Source: Candidatus Roizmanbacteria bacterium RIFCSPHIGHO2_01_FULL_39_8
GTDB taxonomy: Bacteria; Patescibacteriota; Microgenomatia; UBA1406; GWC2-37-13
Reading direction: 5' to 3'
Length of the DNA stretch: 16,308 bases
Assembly: GCA_001789355.1 (NCBI GenBank)
Contig: MFZI01000080.1
Span: 271 to 16,578, forward strand
Below, one piece after another: positions 6,430 through 12,274 of the stretch. The stretch's first letter is position 1; each line of letters begins with the position of its first letter. Under the pieces are notes generated by a model. It saw only the letters and a list, made by a program, of their open reading frames with translations, made no database searches and was not told the DNA's origin. Both the position numbers and the translations under genes were made by a program.

Positions 6430-7065
6430 TTAATATTTGAATTCGCCAATTTTCTTTTTGAATCCATTGACATCATTTTCCGAAATAGAATTGAGTTGAA
6501 TTGATATTTTTTCCTGAAGTTTCTTCTCTAATTCTACTCCGTATTCTTTCATCTTTATCCATCTTTGTATCTTATTTTTAGAATAACCACTTTTTTTGCG
6601 GCGCTGGACCAGATCATCGAATCTCTTCGAAAGAGTGGTGATTCCGTATGGTGCCACTCGGAAGTCGGAATACCAACAGATTTGAAGCTCGGGCTGATCG
6701 TCGGGGATTTGGTGTTCAAAATCTGTTTTTGGCATCGTGTCCAAAATATATAAAGATTTATCATCGAGTCCGACTTCTTTTGCGATCGTCATGACGGCAG
6801 CATGATCGTCTCCATATTTCTCTCGAAATAGTGTCTGTACTTTTCGCCAGTGATCCTCATTTTCTATAGGAAATGTTTTGAAATCAAAAAAAAGAATATT
6901 TCCTGTGTCATGGACAAGCAATGTTTTAGCGATTCTTGCCACATCCACCTCACTGTCTTTTTTCCAGTTACTACTCACTGCATTTCCCACTGTCGCAACC
7001 CGTATCATGTGCTCCTGCAGATTAGGCGGAATCATGTATTTCGAATAAATTCCGAATATATTCAC
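6430..7065 (-). CDS. HD-domain phosphohydrolase-like protein, 211 aa
   Basis: HD-superfamily metal-dependent hydrolase. His19 in NLQEHMIRVA, the His52-Asp53 pair in LLVHDTGNI, His in GDDHAAV, and a late Asp in CWYSDFRVAPYGI supply the ligand set expected of HD domains. The SDFRVAPYGI segment resembles the D-x-R motif of small HD proteins acting on phosphate esters. The substrate is unknown. The C-terminal about 50 residues are Lys/Glu-rich and probably helical. The only start in frame is GTG at 7065. TATAAT lies exactly six bases upstream, so the message is probably leaderless from that GTG. The small membrane protein follows 14 bases downstream. Confidence 0.85.
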   Translation of the reverse strand: MNIFGIYSKYMIPPNLQEHMIRVATVGNAVSSNWKKDSEVDVARIAKTLLVHDTGNILFFDFKTFPIENEDHWRKVQTLFREKYGDDHAAVMTIAKEVGLDDKSLYILDTMPKTDFEHQIPDDQPELQICWYSDFRVAPYGITTLSKRFDDLVQRRKKSGYSKNKIQRWIKMKEYGVELEKKLQEKISIQLNSISENDVNGFKKKIGEFKY

Positions 7066-7071
7066 GCATTT

Positions 7072-7077
7072 ATTATA
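7072..7077 (-). promoter_or_regulatory. -10 box TATAAT six bases before the GTG start of the HD gene
   Basis: TATAAT (7077-7072 on the minus strand), six bases AAATGC, then GTG at 7065. The -35 region is not recognisable. The geometry puts +1 at the start codon. Confidence 0.6.
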
Positions 7078-7089
7078 AACTAAACGAAG

Positions 7090-7329
7090 CTATACCGCAG
7101 TGAATGTTATAAGGATAGTATCAAGGACTTCCTCTCTTATACCTTTTAGCTTTTTTGATTTAGGAATCTGGATCTGGACGGCGAGTGAGTCCGAATCTGT
7201 TGAATTCATAGTAATCCCCATCGAATGAGGCGCTTTTTTCTTACTGACAAATTGTTCTATCAAGTCGTTAAGGGCGCAAACAAATTCGGGAGATTTTTTC
7301 TGAAGGATTTGGAGGGGTTTTTGATACAC
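7090..7329 (-). CDS. Small protein of unknown function, 79 aa
   Basis: Starts at GTG 7329 with AGGA six bases upstream, a good Shine-Dalgarno distance. The product is soluble: an N-terminal helix-like part (LQILQKKSPEFVCALNDLIEQFVSKK), then an alternating hydrophobic strand (SDSLAVQIQIP) and a C-terminal hydrophobic stretch. I recognise no family. It lies in the same frame as the next small ORF upstream, separated only by TGA and one ATT codon. So it may be the second gene of a coupled pair or the distal part of one interrupted gene. Confidence 0.5.
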   Translation of the reverse strand: MYQKPLQILQKKSPEFVCALNDLIEQFVSKKKAPHSMGITMNSTDSDSLAVQIQIPKSKKLKGIREEVLDTILITFTAV

Positions 7330-7332
7330 AAT

Positions 7333-7479
7333 TCATCCTAACACCATCTCTTCTTTGAATTCTGTATCGTATGTCACAAATTTTCCTTTCTTACATATGT
7401 CTATTACGACTCTCATGCCGCCGTACTCAAGTTGTAGGTGGTTTAAAAAGATTGGTGATACAATATAATTACTATTCAT
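7333..7479 (-). CDS. Very small ORF, 48 aa, possible first half of an interrupted gene
   Basis: Reads MNSNYIVSPIFL...VVIDICKKGKFVTYDTEF..., ending TGA at 7335-7333. The presumed ATG (7479-7477) shares bases with the ATG of the divergent HD-domain gene on the other strand. An internal ATG at 7416 would give only 27 residues. No -10 box or Shine-Dalgarno supports either start. It continues in frame with the 79-aa ORF after the TGA. TGA is an ordinary stop elsewhere here, so recoding is unlikely. Confidence 0.35.
   Translation of the reverse strand: MNSNYIVSPIFLNHLQLEYGGMRVVIDICKKGKFVTYDTEFKEEMVLG
7464..7469 (+). promoter_or_regulatory. -10 box TATAAT eight bases before the YfbR-like HD gene
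   Basis: TATAAT at 7464-7469 is followed by eight bases and ATG at 7478. A weak TTTAAA lies about 16 bases upstream. The expected transcript has 0-2 untranslated bases. Confidence 0.55.
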
Positions 7480-8077
7480 GAATAAAACAAAACAGCGAAA
7501 GAATATGCGGGCCAATTTTCTCTTCGAGACTCAAGTGCTCAAAAGACTTAAAAGGACCGGTTGGCAGATCTTAGGGGTTGAGGATGAGTCTATTTCAGAG
7601 CATCTTTATCTTACCGCAGTAATAACCTTTGTATTGGCAAAGCAACTGAATGTCGACATGGGTAAAGTTTTGACTATGGCGCTTTTTCATGATACTCATG
7701 AGACAAGAGTAGGCGACGTGGATAAGATAGCTCTCGGCTATATTAAAAGAGACATTTCTAAAGCAAATAAAGATATATTTCAAGGGCTTCCTTTTGGAAA
7801 AGAAGTTTTATTGATTCTTGGTGAATATGAAAAGAAAAAAAGTCTCGAGGCAAGGCTTGTATACGAAGCTAATGTCATCGCTCTTATTATCCAACTCAAA
7901 ACCCATGTCGATCGAGGGAATCTTCATGCGAAAGAATGGTTGATGGCAAACAAAGAACGGGTAAGTCTCAAAGAATCGAAGACACTGGTTGCAGAGATAA
8001 TGAAGACAGATAGCCAGGATTTCTGGCAAGATATCCGCAACAAACTACATTCTGGGTTCAAAAACAAAAAAGAATAG
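7478..8077 (+). CDS. HD-domain hydrolase of the YfbR/HDDC2 type, 199 aa
   Basis: Matches the 5'-deoxynucleotidase-like HD family (YfbR/HDDC2), whose members dephosphorylate deoxynucleoside monophosphates. The N-terminal NFLFETQVLKRLKRTGWQ is the family's F-L-F-E-x-x-x-L-K-R-x-x-R-x-G-W signature. Then come His42 in SISEHLYL, His71-Asp72 in MALFHDTHETRVGD, and Glu75 and Asp80 in the same segment. The C-terminal ligand, normally Asp in an E-A-x-L-V-x-D-A-D segment, appears as EARLVYEANVIAL, with Asn132 where the Asp is expected. Activity may therefore be changed or lost (inference). The start could also be ATG at 7505, but the -10 box placement favours 7478. It is a single-gene unit ending before a convergent terminator. 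Confidence 0.85.
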   Translation: MNKTKQRKNMRANFLFETQVLKRLKRTGWQILGVEDESISEHLYLTAVITFVLAKQLNVDMGKVLTMALFHDTHETRVGDVDKIALGYIKRDISKANKDIFQGLPFGKEVLLILGEYEKKKSLEARLVYEANVIALIIQLKTHVDRGNLHAKEWLMANKERVSLKESKTLVAEIMKTDSQDFWQDIRNKLHSGFKNKKE

Positions 8078-8360
8078 ATCTGCTCAAATTCCCCTATGAT
8101 GGATCACTCGAATAAAACTATATGTCGTATTCAGTATATATCCGCAAAGACTGAGTGCTGTAGTATGTATATGTCTAGAGACTCGTCTATGTTTGATAAG
8201 GACTTGACTCGAAAGTGAAGATTTCATAGAAACCAAACTTTACGAAGCTATTTAAGCAGGTCTATTCCTTTATGTTAAGAGTCAATTGTATCAGACGAAA
8301 TCATGGATTGCAAGCCGAGTTTTTGCCATTAAAGTACACCTCTGAGGCGTGCTTTTGCCT
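8078..8360. other. Intergenic stretch, 283 bp, between convergent genes
   Basis: No ORF, RNA gene or repeat array recognised in 8078-8330. The only structure found is the hairpin at 8331-8356 next to the end of the deoxyribosyltransferase-like gene. A short open frame at 8272-8472 runs antisense into that gene and is judged to be a shadow. Confidence 0.6.
8331..8356. terminator. Bidirectional terminator-like hairpin
   Basis: AAAGTACACC pairs with GGCGTGCTTT around a TCTGA loop (one mismatch, one G-U), ending in TTTT on the plus strand, with further T-rich sequence downstream. It lies between two converging genes and begins 5 bases before the stop of the minus-strand gene, so it could end transcripts from both sides. 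Confidence 0.6.
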
Positions 8361-8720
8361 TTATTTTAAAGCCGATTCTAATTTTTTAATCAAATCTTTT
8401 TCATTTGAGTATTCGGTAAAATCATTCGATACTATCCTCAGCGATCTCGAAACTTTGGACCCTTTCCTATAGATTAAAACAATTCTTTTCTTATCTTTAT
8501 TCGCCCAACCAAGCTCGATTCCAAGACCAGTCGAAGGGTAAGAAATTTCCGCAATGACTAGATCGCAAGTTGGGATGACCTCTTTTGAATTGAACACTTC
8601 GTTGCTCTTCTCGTGAGGAAAAATGAACTCATGCTTTGTATTCAAAAAAGAATTCCGAATCGGCTCATAGAGTTCTTTCCTGAAATCAAAACCCGACGAG
8701 TGACAAACATAGATTTTCAT
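8361..8720 (-). CDS. Nucleoside 2-deoxyribosyltransferase-like protein, 119 aa
   Basis: Small Rossmann-like protein of the nucleoside deoxyribosyltransferase/deoxyribohydrolase superfamily, which cleaves or transfers the N-glycosidic bond of nucleosides or nucleotides. Visible are the first strand MKIYVCHSSGFDFRKELYEP, then CDLVIAEISYPSTGLGIELGWA (residues 52-73). That segment has Asp53, Ser63 and Glu69 in the arrangement where the family has its substrate-binding Asp/Ser and catalytic Glu, then KRIVLIYRKGSKVSRSL. Length is close to the smallest family members. The ATG overlaps the cupin stop codon (ATGA), so the two are translationally coupled and probably act together. Nucleotide salvage or clean-up of modified nucleotides is the likely sphere; the substrate is unknown. 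Confidence 0.8.
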   Translation of the reverse strand: MKIYVCHSSGFDFRKELYEPIRNSFLNTKHEFIFPHEKSNEVFNSKEVIPTCDLVIAEISYPSTGLGIELGWANKDKKRIVLIYRKGSKVSRSLRIVSNDFTEYSNEKDLIKKLESALK

Positions 8721-9064
8721 TTATTTTTCCGTAATTTGGTCAGATCGATCAAATCCATGACCATCAATACTTTTAATATAGATTCTGTCGCGCGATAACT
8801 GTAGGTAGCATGTGGAGGAATCACAATTACATCACCCGGCATTCCCATCGTAAACTCCTCGTTGATAATGAATTCTCCTTTTCCGGCAATAATGTAGTAA
8901 ATGCGAGGTTTATCACCGACTTTTCTTTGCCCGTGATCTCCAGTCACTTCCGCATAGATGACCGATCTCCCATCGTCCACATCCGGCAGCTGGTAATACC
9001 AACCCTTCACCGCATCAGTCTCATTTTTATACGCTTCTTTTTGCGAAATTTTTTTGATCGACAT
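8717..9064 (-). CDS. Single-domain cupin protein, 115 aa
   Basis: A small beta-barrel cupin. Motif 1 is expected as G-x5-H-x-H-x3,4-E-x6-G but appears as KPRIYYIIAGKGEF with no H-x-H pair. Motif 2 appears as GDVIVIPPHATYSY, keeping P-P-H. Loss of the first two histidines suggests it binds metal weakly or not at all, and acts as a sugar- or ligand-binding or isomerase-type cupin. It is first in a two-gene unit with the deoxyribosyltransferase-like gene (4-base overlap). An extended -10 lies five bases upstream of the ATG. Confidence 0.85.
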   Translation of the reverse strand: MSIKKISQKEAYKNETDAVKGWYYQLPDVDDGRSVIYAEVTGDHGQRKVGDKPRIYYIIAGKGEFIINEEFTMGMPGDVIVIPPHATYSYRATESILKVLMVMDLIDLTKLRKNK

Positions 9065-9069
9065 ACAGT

Positions 9070-9078
9070 ATTATATCA
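9070..9078 (-). promoter_or_regulatory. Extended -10 TGATATAAT, five bases before the cupin start
   Basis: On the minus strand TGATATAAT (9078-9070) is an extended -10 consensus, followed by ACTGT and ATG at 9064. No good -35. The transcript should start at the beginning of the coding sequence. Confidence 0.65.
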
Positions 9079-9100
9079 GTCGCTTTATAGCTAAATCACG

Positions 9101-9109
9101 TGGTAAAAT
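9101..9109 (+). promoter_or_regulatory. Extended -10 TGGTAAAAT upstream of tRNA-Ser
   Basis: TGGTAAAAT at 9101-9109 fits TGn plus a -10 hexamer, placed 17 bases before the tRNA-Ser 5' end, a normal distance for a tRNA with a short 5' leader. It would also serve the protein gene behind the tRNA. Confidence 0.5.
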
Positions 9110-9126
9110 TAAGCGAAACATTCTCA

Positions 9127-9210
9127 GGAAGAGTCGCATAGCGGCCCAGTGCGTGCGCCTGGAAAGCGCATGAGCGCAAGCTCACGTGGGTTCGAATCCC
9201 ACCTCTTCCG
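9127..9210 (+). tRNA. tRNA-Ser, anticodon GGA, CCA not encoded
   Basis: Acceptor GGAAGAG (9127-9133) pairs with CTCTTCC (9203-9209), discriminator G at 9210. D stem CGC/GCG, anticodon stem TGCGC/GCGCA with loop CTGGAAA (anticodon GGA at 9161-9163), variable arm TGAGC-GCAA-GCTCA, T arm GTGGG-TTCGAAT-CCCAC. The long variable arm and G discriminator fit serine, reading UCC and UCU. The following bases are CAGC, so CCA must be added enzymatically, unlike the tRNA-Leu in this window. Confidence 0.96.
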
Positions 9211-9214
9211 CAGC

Positions 9215-10057
9215 ATGAAAAAAACAGAAAATAAACTACCTATTTGTTTTTTAATCACACCTATAGGATCTACTGATTCCATTGATAGAAATCGAGTTAA
9301 TCAATGGCAAAAGCTTATTTATAGACCTGCAGTCAAAGGAAAATACAAAATCGTTCGTTCTGACATAATATCAACACCTGGTCTTATTACAAAACAAATC
9401 ATAGATAATATTCTTGACGCAGAATTGGTAATAATTGATTTTACGCCTTCTGGCTCATATCTAACGCCAAACCCTAATGTTATGTATGAAGCAGCTATAA
9501 GACACATAGCTAAAAAACCTGTAATCCATATTACTCCAGAAAATACAGTTATACCATTTGATATAAAAGATTTTAGAAGTATCAGATATTCGCAAGAAGA
9601 CTTAGAATATCCAAAAAAATTAAGAGACGCCATAAAAAGAGCTATTAAAGATATTAACTCACACGATTATAAAACACCGGATATTATTGGTCATACATTT
9701 GATCTAGAAAGAATAGTGGCTGACCCAGAAAAATTTATACAAATACTTAAAGAAAAACTGTTTGCAAATGAACAGAAACGTATTCAATTTCAAAATGCTA
9801 TAAATTATGGAACATCGAGTGTTTCCAACGCATCCCTCTCTGATAGAACTTTTTTTGGAAGCTCATCACTGACTTATAATTTATCTGATACTCACTTATG
9901 TCCTCAATGTGGAGCAATAGCAACAGCTGTAGATTATTTAAGTGACCATAGCCACACTCATACTCAACATGCTAATGCACAAACCTCATATGGAGTTGCA
10001 ATAGAAAGAAAAAGACAATATAGATGCACTAATTGCGGATTTCTTTTTTACATCTAA
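9215..10057 (+). CDS. TIR/deoxyribosyltransferase-fold protein with C-terminal zinc ribbon, 280 aa
   Basis: The N-terminal domain (residues 8-130) begins ICFLITPIGSTDSIDRNR and continues IVRSDIISTPGLITKQIIDNILDAELVIIDFT, NPNVMYEAAIRH and KKPVIHI. This is the pattern of an uncharacterised family in the nucleoside deoxyribosyltransferase/TIR-like superfamily, in which the Glu of NPNVxYE (Glu92) is the likely catalytic residue acting on a nucleotide N-glycosidic bond. The tail has a two-CxxC zinc ribbon (Cys229, Cys232, Cys271, Cys274) interrupted by a His-rich loop HSHTHTQH. ATG 9215 is chosen because the frame upstream runs through tRNA-Ser. The gene starts 4 bases after the tRNA and is visibly AT-richer than its neighbours (sampled lines about 27-30% GC), suggesting transfer. 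A role in nucleotide-directed defence is possible but unproven. Confidence 0.75.
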   Translation: MKKTENKLPICFLITPIGSTDSIDRNRVNQWQKLIYRPAVKGKYKIVRSDIISTPGLITKQIIDNILDAELVIIDFTPSGSYLTPNPNVMYEAAIRHIAKKPVIHITPENTVIPFDIKDFRSIRYSQEDLEYPKKLRDAIKRAIKDINSHDYKTPDIIGHTFDLERIVADPEKFIQILKEKLFANEQKRIQFQNAINYGTSSVSNASLSDRTFFGSSSLTYNLSDTHLCPQCGAIATAVDYLSDHSHTHTQHANAQTSYGVAIERKRQYRCTNCGFLFYI

Positions 10058-10078
10058 AGTTAAAGTACAACATGCATT

Positions 10079-10096
10079 CCAGAGGTGCACCTGAGG
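10079..10096. repeat. Palindrome CCAGAGGTGCACCTGAGG between convergent genes
   Basis: An 18-base near-perfect palindrome with exact core AGGTGCACCT (10083-10092) lies in the 55-bp gap between two converging genes. There is no T-run on either side, so it is not a standard Rho-independent terminator. It could be a protein-binding site or a weak hairpin. Confidence 0.5.
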
Positions 10097-10112
10097 CAGA
10101 AAGATCGTTAGT

Positions 10113-11150
10113 TCATTCAAGCTCTTTATTCAAGATGACTGTGGCCTTTCGAGTATCGATTTCACCGGCCATATTTTCGTGCATTTTGGATTTTATTTTT
10201 TCATAAGGGACACTTTGCTTGATTAGCCACATCAATTTTGTAGTCATCGTCTCCATACTCATATCATAAGCCTGAATAAGCCCTGCCTTTAGAGCTTGCA
10301 GTCCTGCGTCGTTTACTCCTAATACCGTTGCTCCTCCTGGACATTGAGTCGTTCCAACTATTGGAATTTTTTTCTTACGAGCGTATTCTAAAACGGGTAA
10401 AAAATCGTAGGGAATATCTCCCGAACCATAGCCTCTTAATACCATACCTTTAATTCCGCTGTCAATCATCTCTTTGAGAAAATCTGCTTTTAATCCAGGA
10501 ACTAGTGTGATGCTAATAATGTTATCCTCGAAACCATTTTTTACTTTCAATTCTTTCGTATGTCCTGGCCGCGACTCATCACGAATAAGGAGTCCCACTC
10601 CGATCTCGCCAAAATCCGGTTTGTTGAACGTCTTGAATGCATCTAGATCAGATTCACTTACCTTTTTCGCCCTACAACCTAAAATAATTTTGCTTCCGAA
10701 GACAACAAAGACTCCACCAAGATTGAGCGTACATACACGAAGCGCATTGACTAGATTATTTCTTCCATCGGTGCTTATAATCTCTGCCGGAATCTGCGCT
10801 CCAGTCAAGACTACTGGTTTTCCTATGCCCAAAAGCGCCCAGGTGATCGCAGATGAAGTATAAGCTAGGGTATTTGTTCCTTGTGTGATAAGGAAACCAT
10901 CATAATTATGATATTCTTTTTTTATCTCGTTCACTATCTTCTCCCACTGCACATGGGTCATATTGGTGCTATCAAGGTTGTCTATAAAATGGACATCGAT
11001 GTTGGCAAGCTCAACGATTCTTGGCTCAAGTTTGAAGAATTGATCTGCTCCATGAGCTACATCAAGTGCTCCCGTCTTTTCATTCTTGTGCATCGAGATA
11101 GTGCCTCCGCAAAAAAGAACGAGGATGTTTTTCTTGCTTTTGTGCGTCAT
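10113..11150 (-). CDS. Type I/II L-asparaginase-like protein, 345 aa
   Basis: Asparaginase-fold amidohydrolase. ILVLFCGGTISM (residues 9-20) holds the nucleophile threonine (Thr17) of the G-G-T-I-S motif. The second signature, normally HGTDT, reads ITQGTNTLAYTSSAI (residues 88-102), with His to Gln and, more strikingly, the catalytic-triad Asp to Asn93. The conserved Lys motif is kept in GCRAKKVSESDLDAF. Later motifs (KGMVLRGYGSGDIP, TTQCPGGATVLGV) are typical of the C-terminal domain. The ATG at 11150 is chosen because longer in-frame starts would run into the divergent hydrolase gene and across the promoter. There is no signal peptide, so it is cytoplasmic. The changed triad makes ordinary asparaginase activity uncertain; a related amidase role is possible. 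Confidence 0.88.
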   Translation of the reverse strand: MTHKSKKNILVLFCGGTISMHKNEKTGALDVAHGADQFFKLEPRIVELANIDVHFIDNLDSTNMTHVQWEKIVNEIKKEYHNYDGFLITQGTNTLAYTSSAITWALLGIGKPVVLTGAQIPAEIISTDGRNNLVNALRVCTLNLGGVFVVFGSKIILGCRAKKVSESDLDAFKTFNKPDFGEIGVGLLIRDESRPGHTKELKVKNGFEDNIISITLVPGLKADFLKEMIDSGIKGMVLRGYGSGDIPYDFLPVLEYARKKKIPIVGTTQCPGGATVLGVNDAGLQALKAGLIQAYDMSMETMTTKLMWLIKQSVPYEKIKSKMHENMAGEIDTRKATVILNKELE

Positions 11151-11157
11151 GGCAAAA

Positions 11158-11186
11158 ATTATATTACAAGGCTCGAAAAATAACAA
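11158..11186 (-). promoter_or_regulatory. Promoter of the asparaginase-like gene, leaderless arrangement
   Basis: Minus strand: -35 TTGTTA (11186-11181), 17-base spacer, -10 TATAAT (11163-11158), seven bases TTTTGCC, then ATG at 11150. This is one of the two strongest sigma-70-type promoters in the window, and it predicts transcription starting at the ATG. Confidence 0.75.
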
Positions 11187-11204
11187 GAAACAAACAAAAA
11201 GTTT

Positions 11205-11210
11205 TATAAT
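11205..11210 (+). promoter_or_regulatory. -10 box TATAAT six bases before the hydrolase gene
   Basis: TATAAT at 11205-11210, then ATTACT, then ATG at 11217. The -35 position holds only a weak match that overlaps the -35 of the divergent asparaginase promoter, so the two promoters share about 20 bases of DNA and may interfere with each other. Confidence 0.6.
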
Positions 11211-11216
11211 ATTACT

Positions 11217-11783
11217 ATGAGCGATTTTAAGATTGTTTTTATTCAAGGATATACAGCTTCTCATCTTGCCGATTGGTATCCAAACATTTCGAAAGAATTG
11301 GATAAATTGAATATCGATTACACGATTCCGGATCTGCCGGGAGGAGAACATCCACATGCGGATGAGTGGCTTGAAACTTTACATAAAGAAATCAGCGAGT
11401 CCAACAAGCCTCTTGTCTTAGTCGGACATAGTCTAGGAACTCGAACAGCTCTGCTGTATCTTGAAAAGTATCGGCCAAAGGTCGAGAAAGTATTTTTGAT
11501 TGCCACCTTTTCAAATAGAGTAGAGAATGCCAAGCGGAATAACGGAGAGGCTTACCCTGATTTTTTTACTCATAAAATCGATCTTGAAAAAATCAAGCCG
11601 CGTGTCGGCAAATTCATCGTCATCCACTCCAAAGACGACCCGTCAATTCCTTATAAACAAGCTGTAGAAATCGTCAAGGATTTAGATGCAAAACTTGTTA
11701 CATATTACAGTCGTGGCCATTTTGACCTCCCCGATAATGCACCAATTATCCTGAAAGAGCTCAAAAATGAGCTCGGATTCTGA
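11217..11783 (+). CDS. Serine hydrolase of the RBBP9/YdeN alpha/beta-hydrolase type, 188 aa
   Basis: Compact alpha/beta hydrolase without a lid domain. IVFIQGYTASHLADWYP is the family's oxyanion-side H/Q-G strand turn, LVGHSLGTRTALLYL carries the nucleophile elbow G-x-S-x-G (Ser72), IHSKDDPSIPY carries the acid (Asp140 or 141), and YSRGHFDLPD carries the catalytic His168. The P-x-x-P-G/D-W-x-x-L pattern around residues 37-52 (PDLPGGEHPHADEWLETL) and the length near 190 fit RBBP9/YdeN rather than larger esterases. Substrate unknown; probably a cytoplasmic esterase. It is divergent from the asparaginase gene across a 66-bp spacer holding both promoters. Confidence 0.9.
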   Translation: MSDFKIVFIQGYTASHLADWYPNISKELDKLNIDYTIPDLPGGEHPHADEWLETLHKEISESNKPLVLVGHSLGTRTALLYLEKYRPKVEKVFLIATFSNRVENAKRNNGEAYPDFFTHKIDLEKIKPRVGKFIVIHSKDDPSIPYKQAVEIVKDLDAKLVTYYSRGHFDLPDNAPIILKELKNELGF

Positions 11784-11829
11784 TTCTATTAGTGCTTATG
11801 AGTAAAAACTCCCCTTGCATTCTAGAATA

Positions 11830-11838
11830 TGGTATAAT
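11830..11838 (+). promoter_or_regulatory. Extended -10 promoter TGGTATAAT of the RRM gene
   Basis: TGGTATAAT at 11830-11838 is an exact extended -10 element without a good -35. The predicted start near 11845 gives an untranslated leader of about 100 bases, in contrast to the other genes here. Confidence 0.65.
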
Positions 11839-11844
11839 AGACAT

Positions 11845-11946
11845 TAGTTAAAACTACTAGTAAGCTAGACTGCGTTATGATCTAATTCAGTTCGCAAACT
11901 TCTTTGTAGTATATACACGATAATCAAAAGGAGGTGAAATATATAC
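11845..11946 (+). promoter_or_regulatory. Long 5' leader of the RRM gene with near-perfect Shine-Dalgarno
   Basis: About 100 bases between the predicted transcription start and ATG 11947. It contains a small hairpin candidate CTAG-TAAG-CTAG and ends in AAGGAGGTGA (11928-11937), which is complementary to nearly the whole anti-Shine-Dalgarno tail, nine bases from the ATG. Such a leader could mediate temperature control or binding by its own product; this is inference. Confidence 0.55.
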
Positions 11947-12261
11947 ATGAATAAAAATAAACTATTTGTCGGCAATTTACCATGGTCAATAACGAGCGAT
12001 TCTCTAAAAGAGATGTTCGCTCAATTTGGTGATATTGTCGAAGCCATTATCATAACTGATAGAATGTCAGGAAGATCAAAAGGCTTTGGTTTCGTTACAT
12101 TCGCGACTGAAGATGCAGCTGGTGCAGCTATGCAAGCTATGAATGAAAAAGATATGGAAGGACGAAAAATCATTGTCAACGTCGCAAAACCTAGAGAGGA
12201 AAGACCTCGAACAGGTGGAGGCGGTGGCGGATTTAGAAACGATCGCAGAAGGCCTTATTAA
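11947..12261 (+). CDS. RRM-domain RNA-binding protein, 104 aa
   Basis: A single RNA recognition motif with both ribonucleoprotein signatures: RNP2 KLFVGNLP at residues 5-12 and RNP1 RSKGFGFVTF at about 43-52. It ends in a short Arg/Gly-rich tail (REERPRTGGGGGGFRNDRRRPY). This is the architecture of bacterial Rbp proteins known from cyanobacteria, where several are cold-induced, and these small proteins also occur in CPR bacteria. It should bind single-stranded RNA in the cytoplasm and act as an RNA chaperone or regulator. It is its own transcription unit: promoter, long leader with a strong ribosome binding site, and a terminator 14 bases after the stop. This suggests high, regulated expression. 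Confidence 0.96.
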   Translation: MNKNKLFVGNLPWSITSDSLKEMFAQFGDIVEAIIITDRMSGRSKGFGFVTFATEDAAGAAMQAMNEKDMEGRKIIVNVAKPREERPRTGGGGGGFRNDRRRPY

Positions 12262-12274
12262 GAATAAAACCAAA

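Noticed and set aside
7333..7335. UGA read as an amino acid (alternative code as in some CPR lineages)
   Set aside because: EamA, cupin, hydrolase and aminotransferase genes all end at TGA exactly where their families end, so TGA is a normal stop here.
9149..9214. Extended start for the TIR/deoxyribosyltransferase-fold protein
   Set aside because: The first 22 codons would lie within tRNA-Ser; the domain begins right after ATG 9215.
9193..10112. Integrative element with att sites at tRNA-Ser
   Set aside because: No duplicate of the tRNA 3' end was seen downstream of the gene and no integrase is adjacent; composition alone supports transfer but not a defined element.
11151..11357. N-terminal extension of the asparaginase frame that resembles a signal peptide (LFVCFLLFFEPCNIIFA)
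   Set aside because: The stretch is the reverse reading of the divergent promoters and of the first codons of the hydrolase gene; a strong -35/-10 pair lies inside it, so the ATG at 11150 is the better start and the protein is cytoplasmic.
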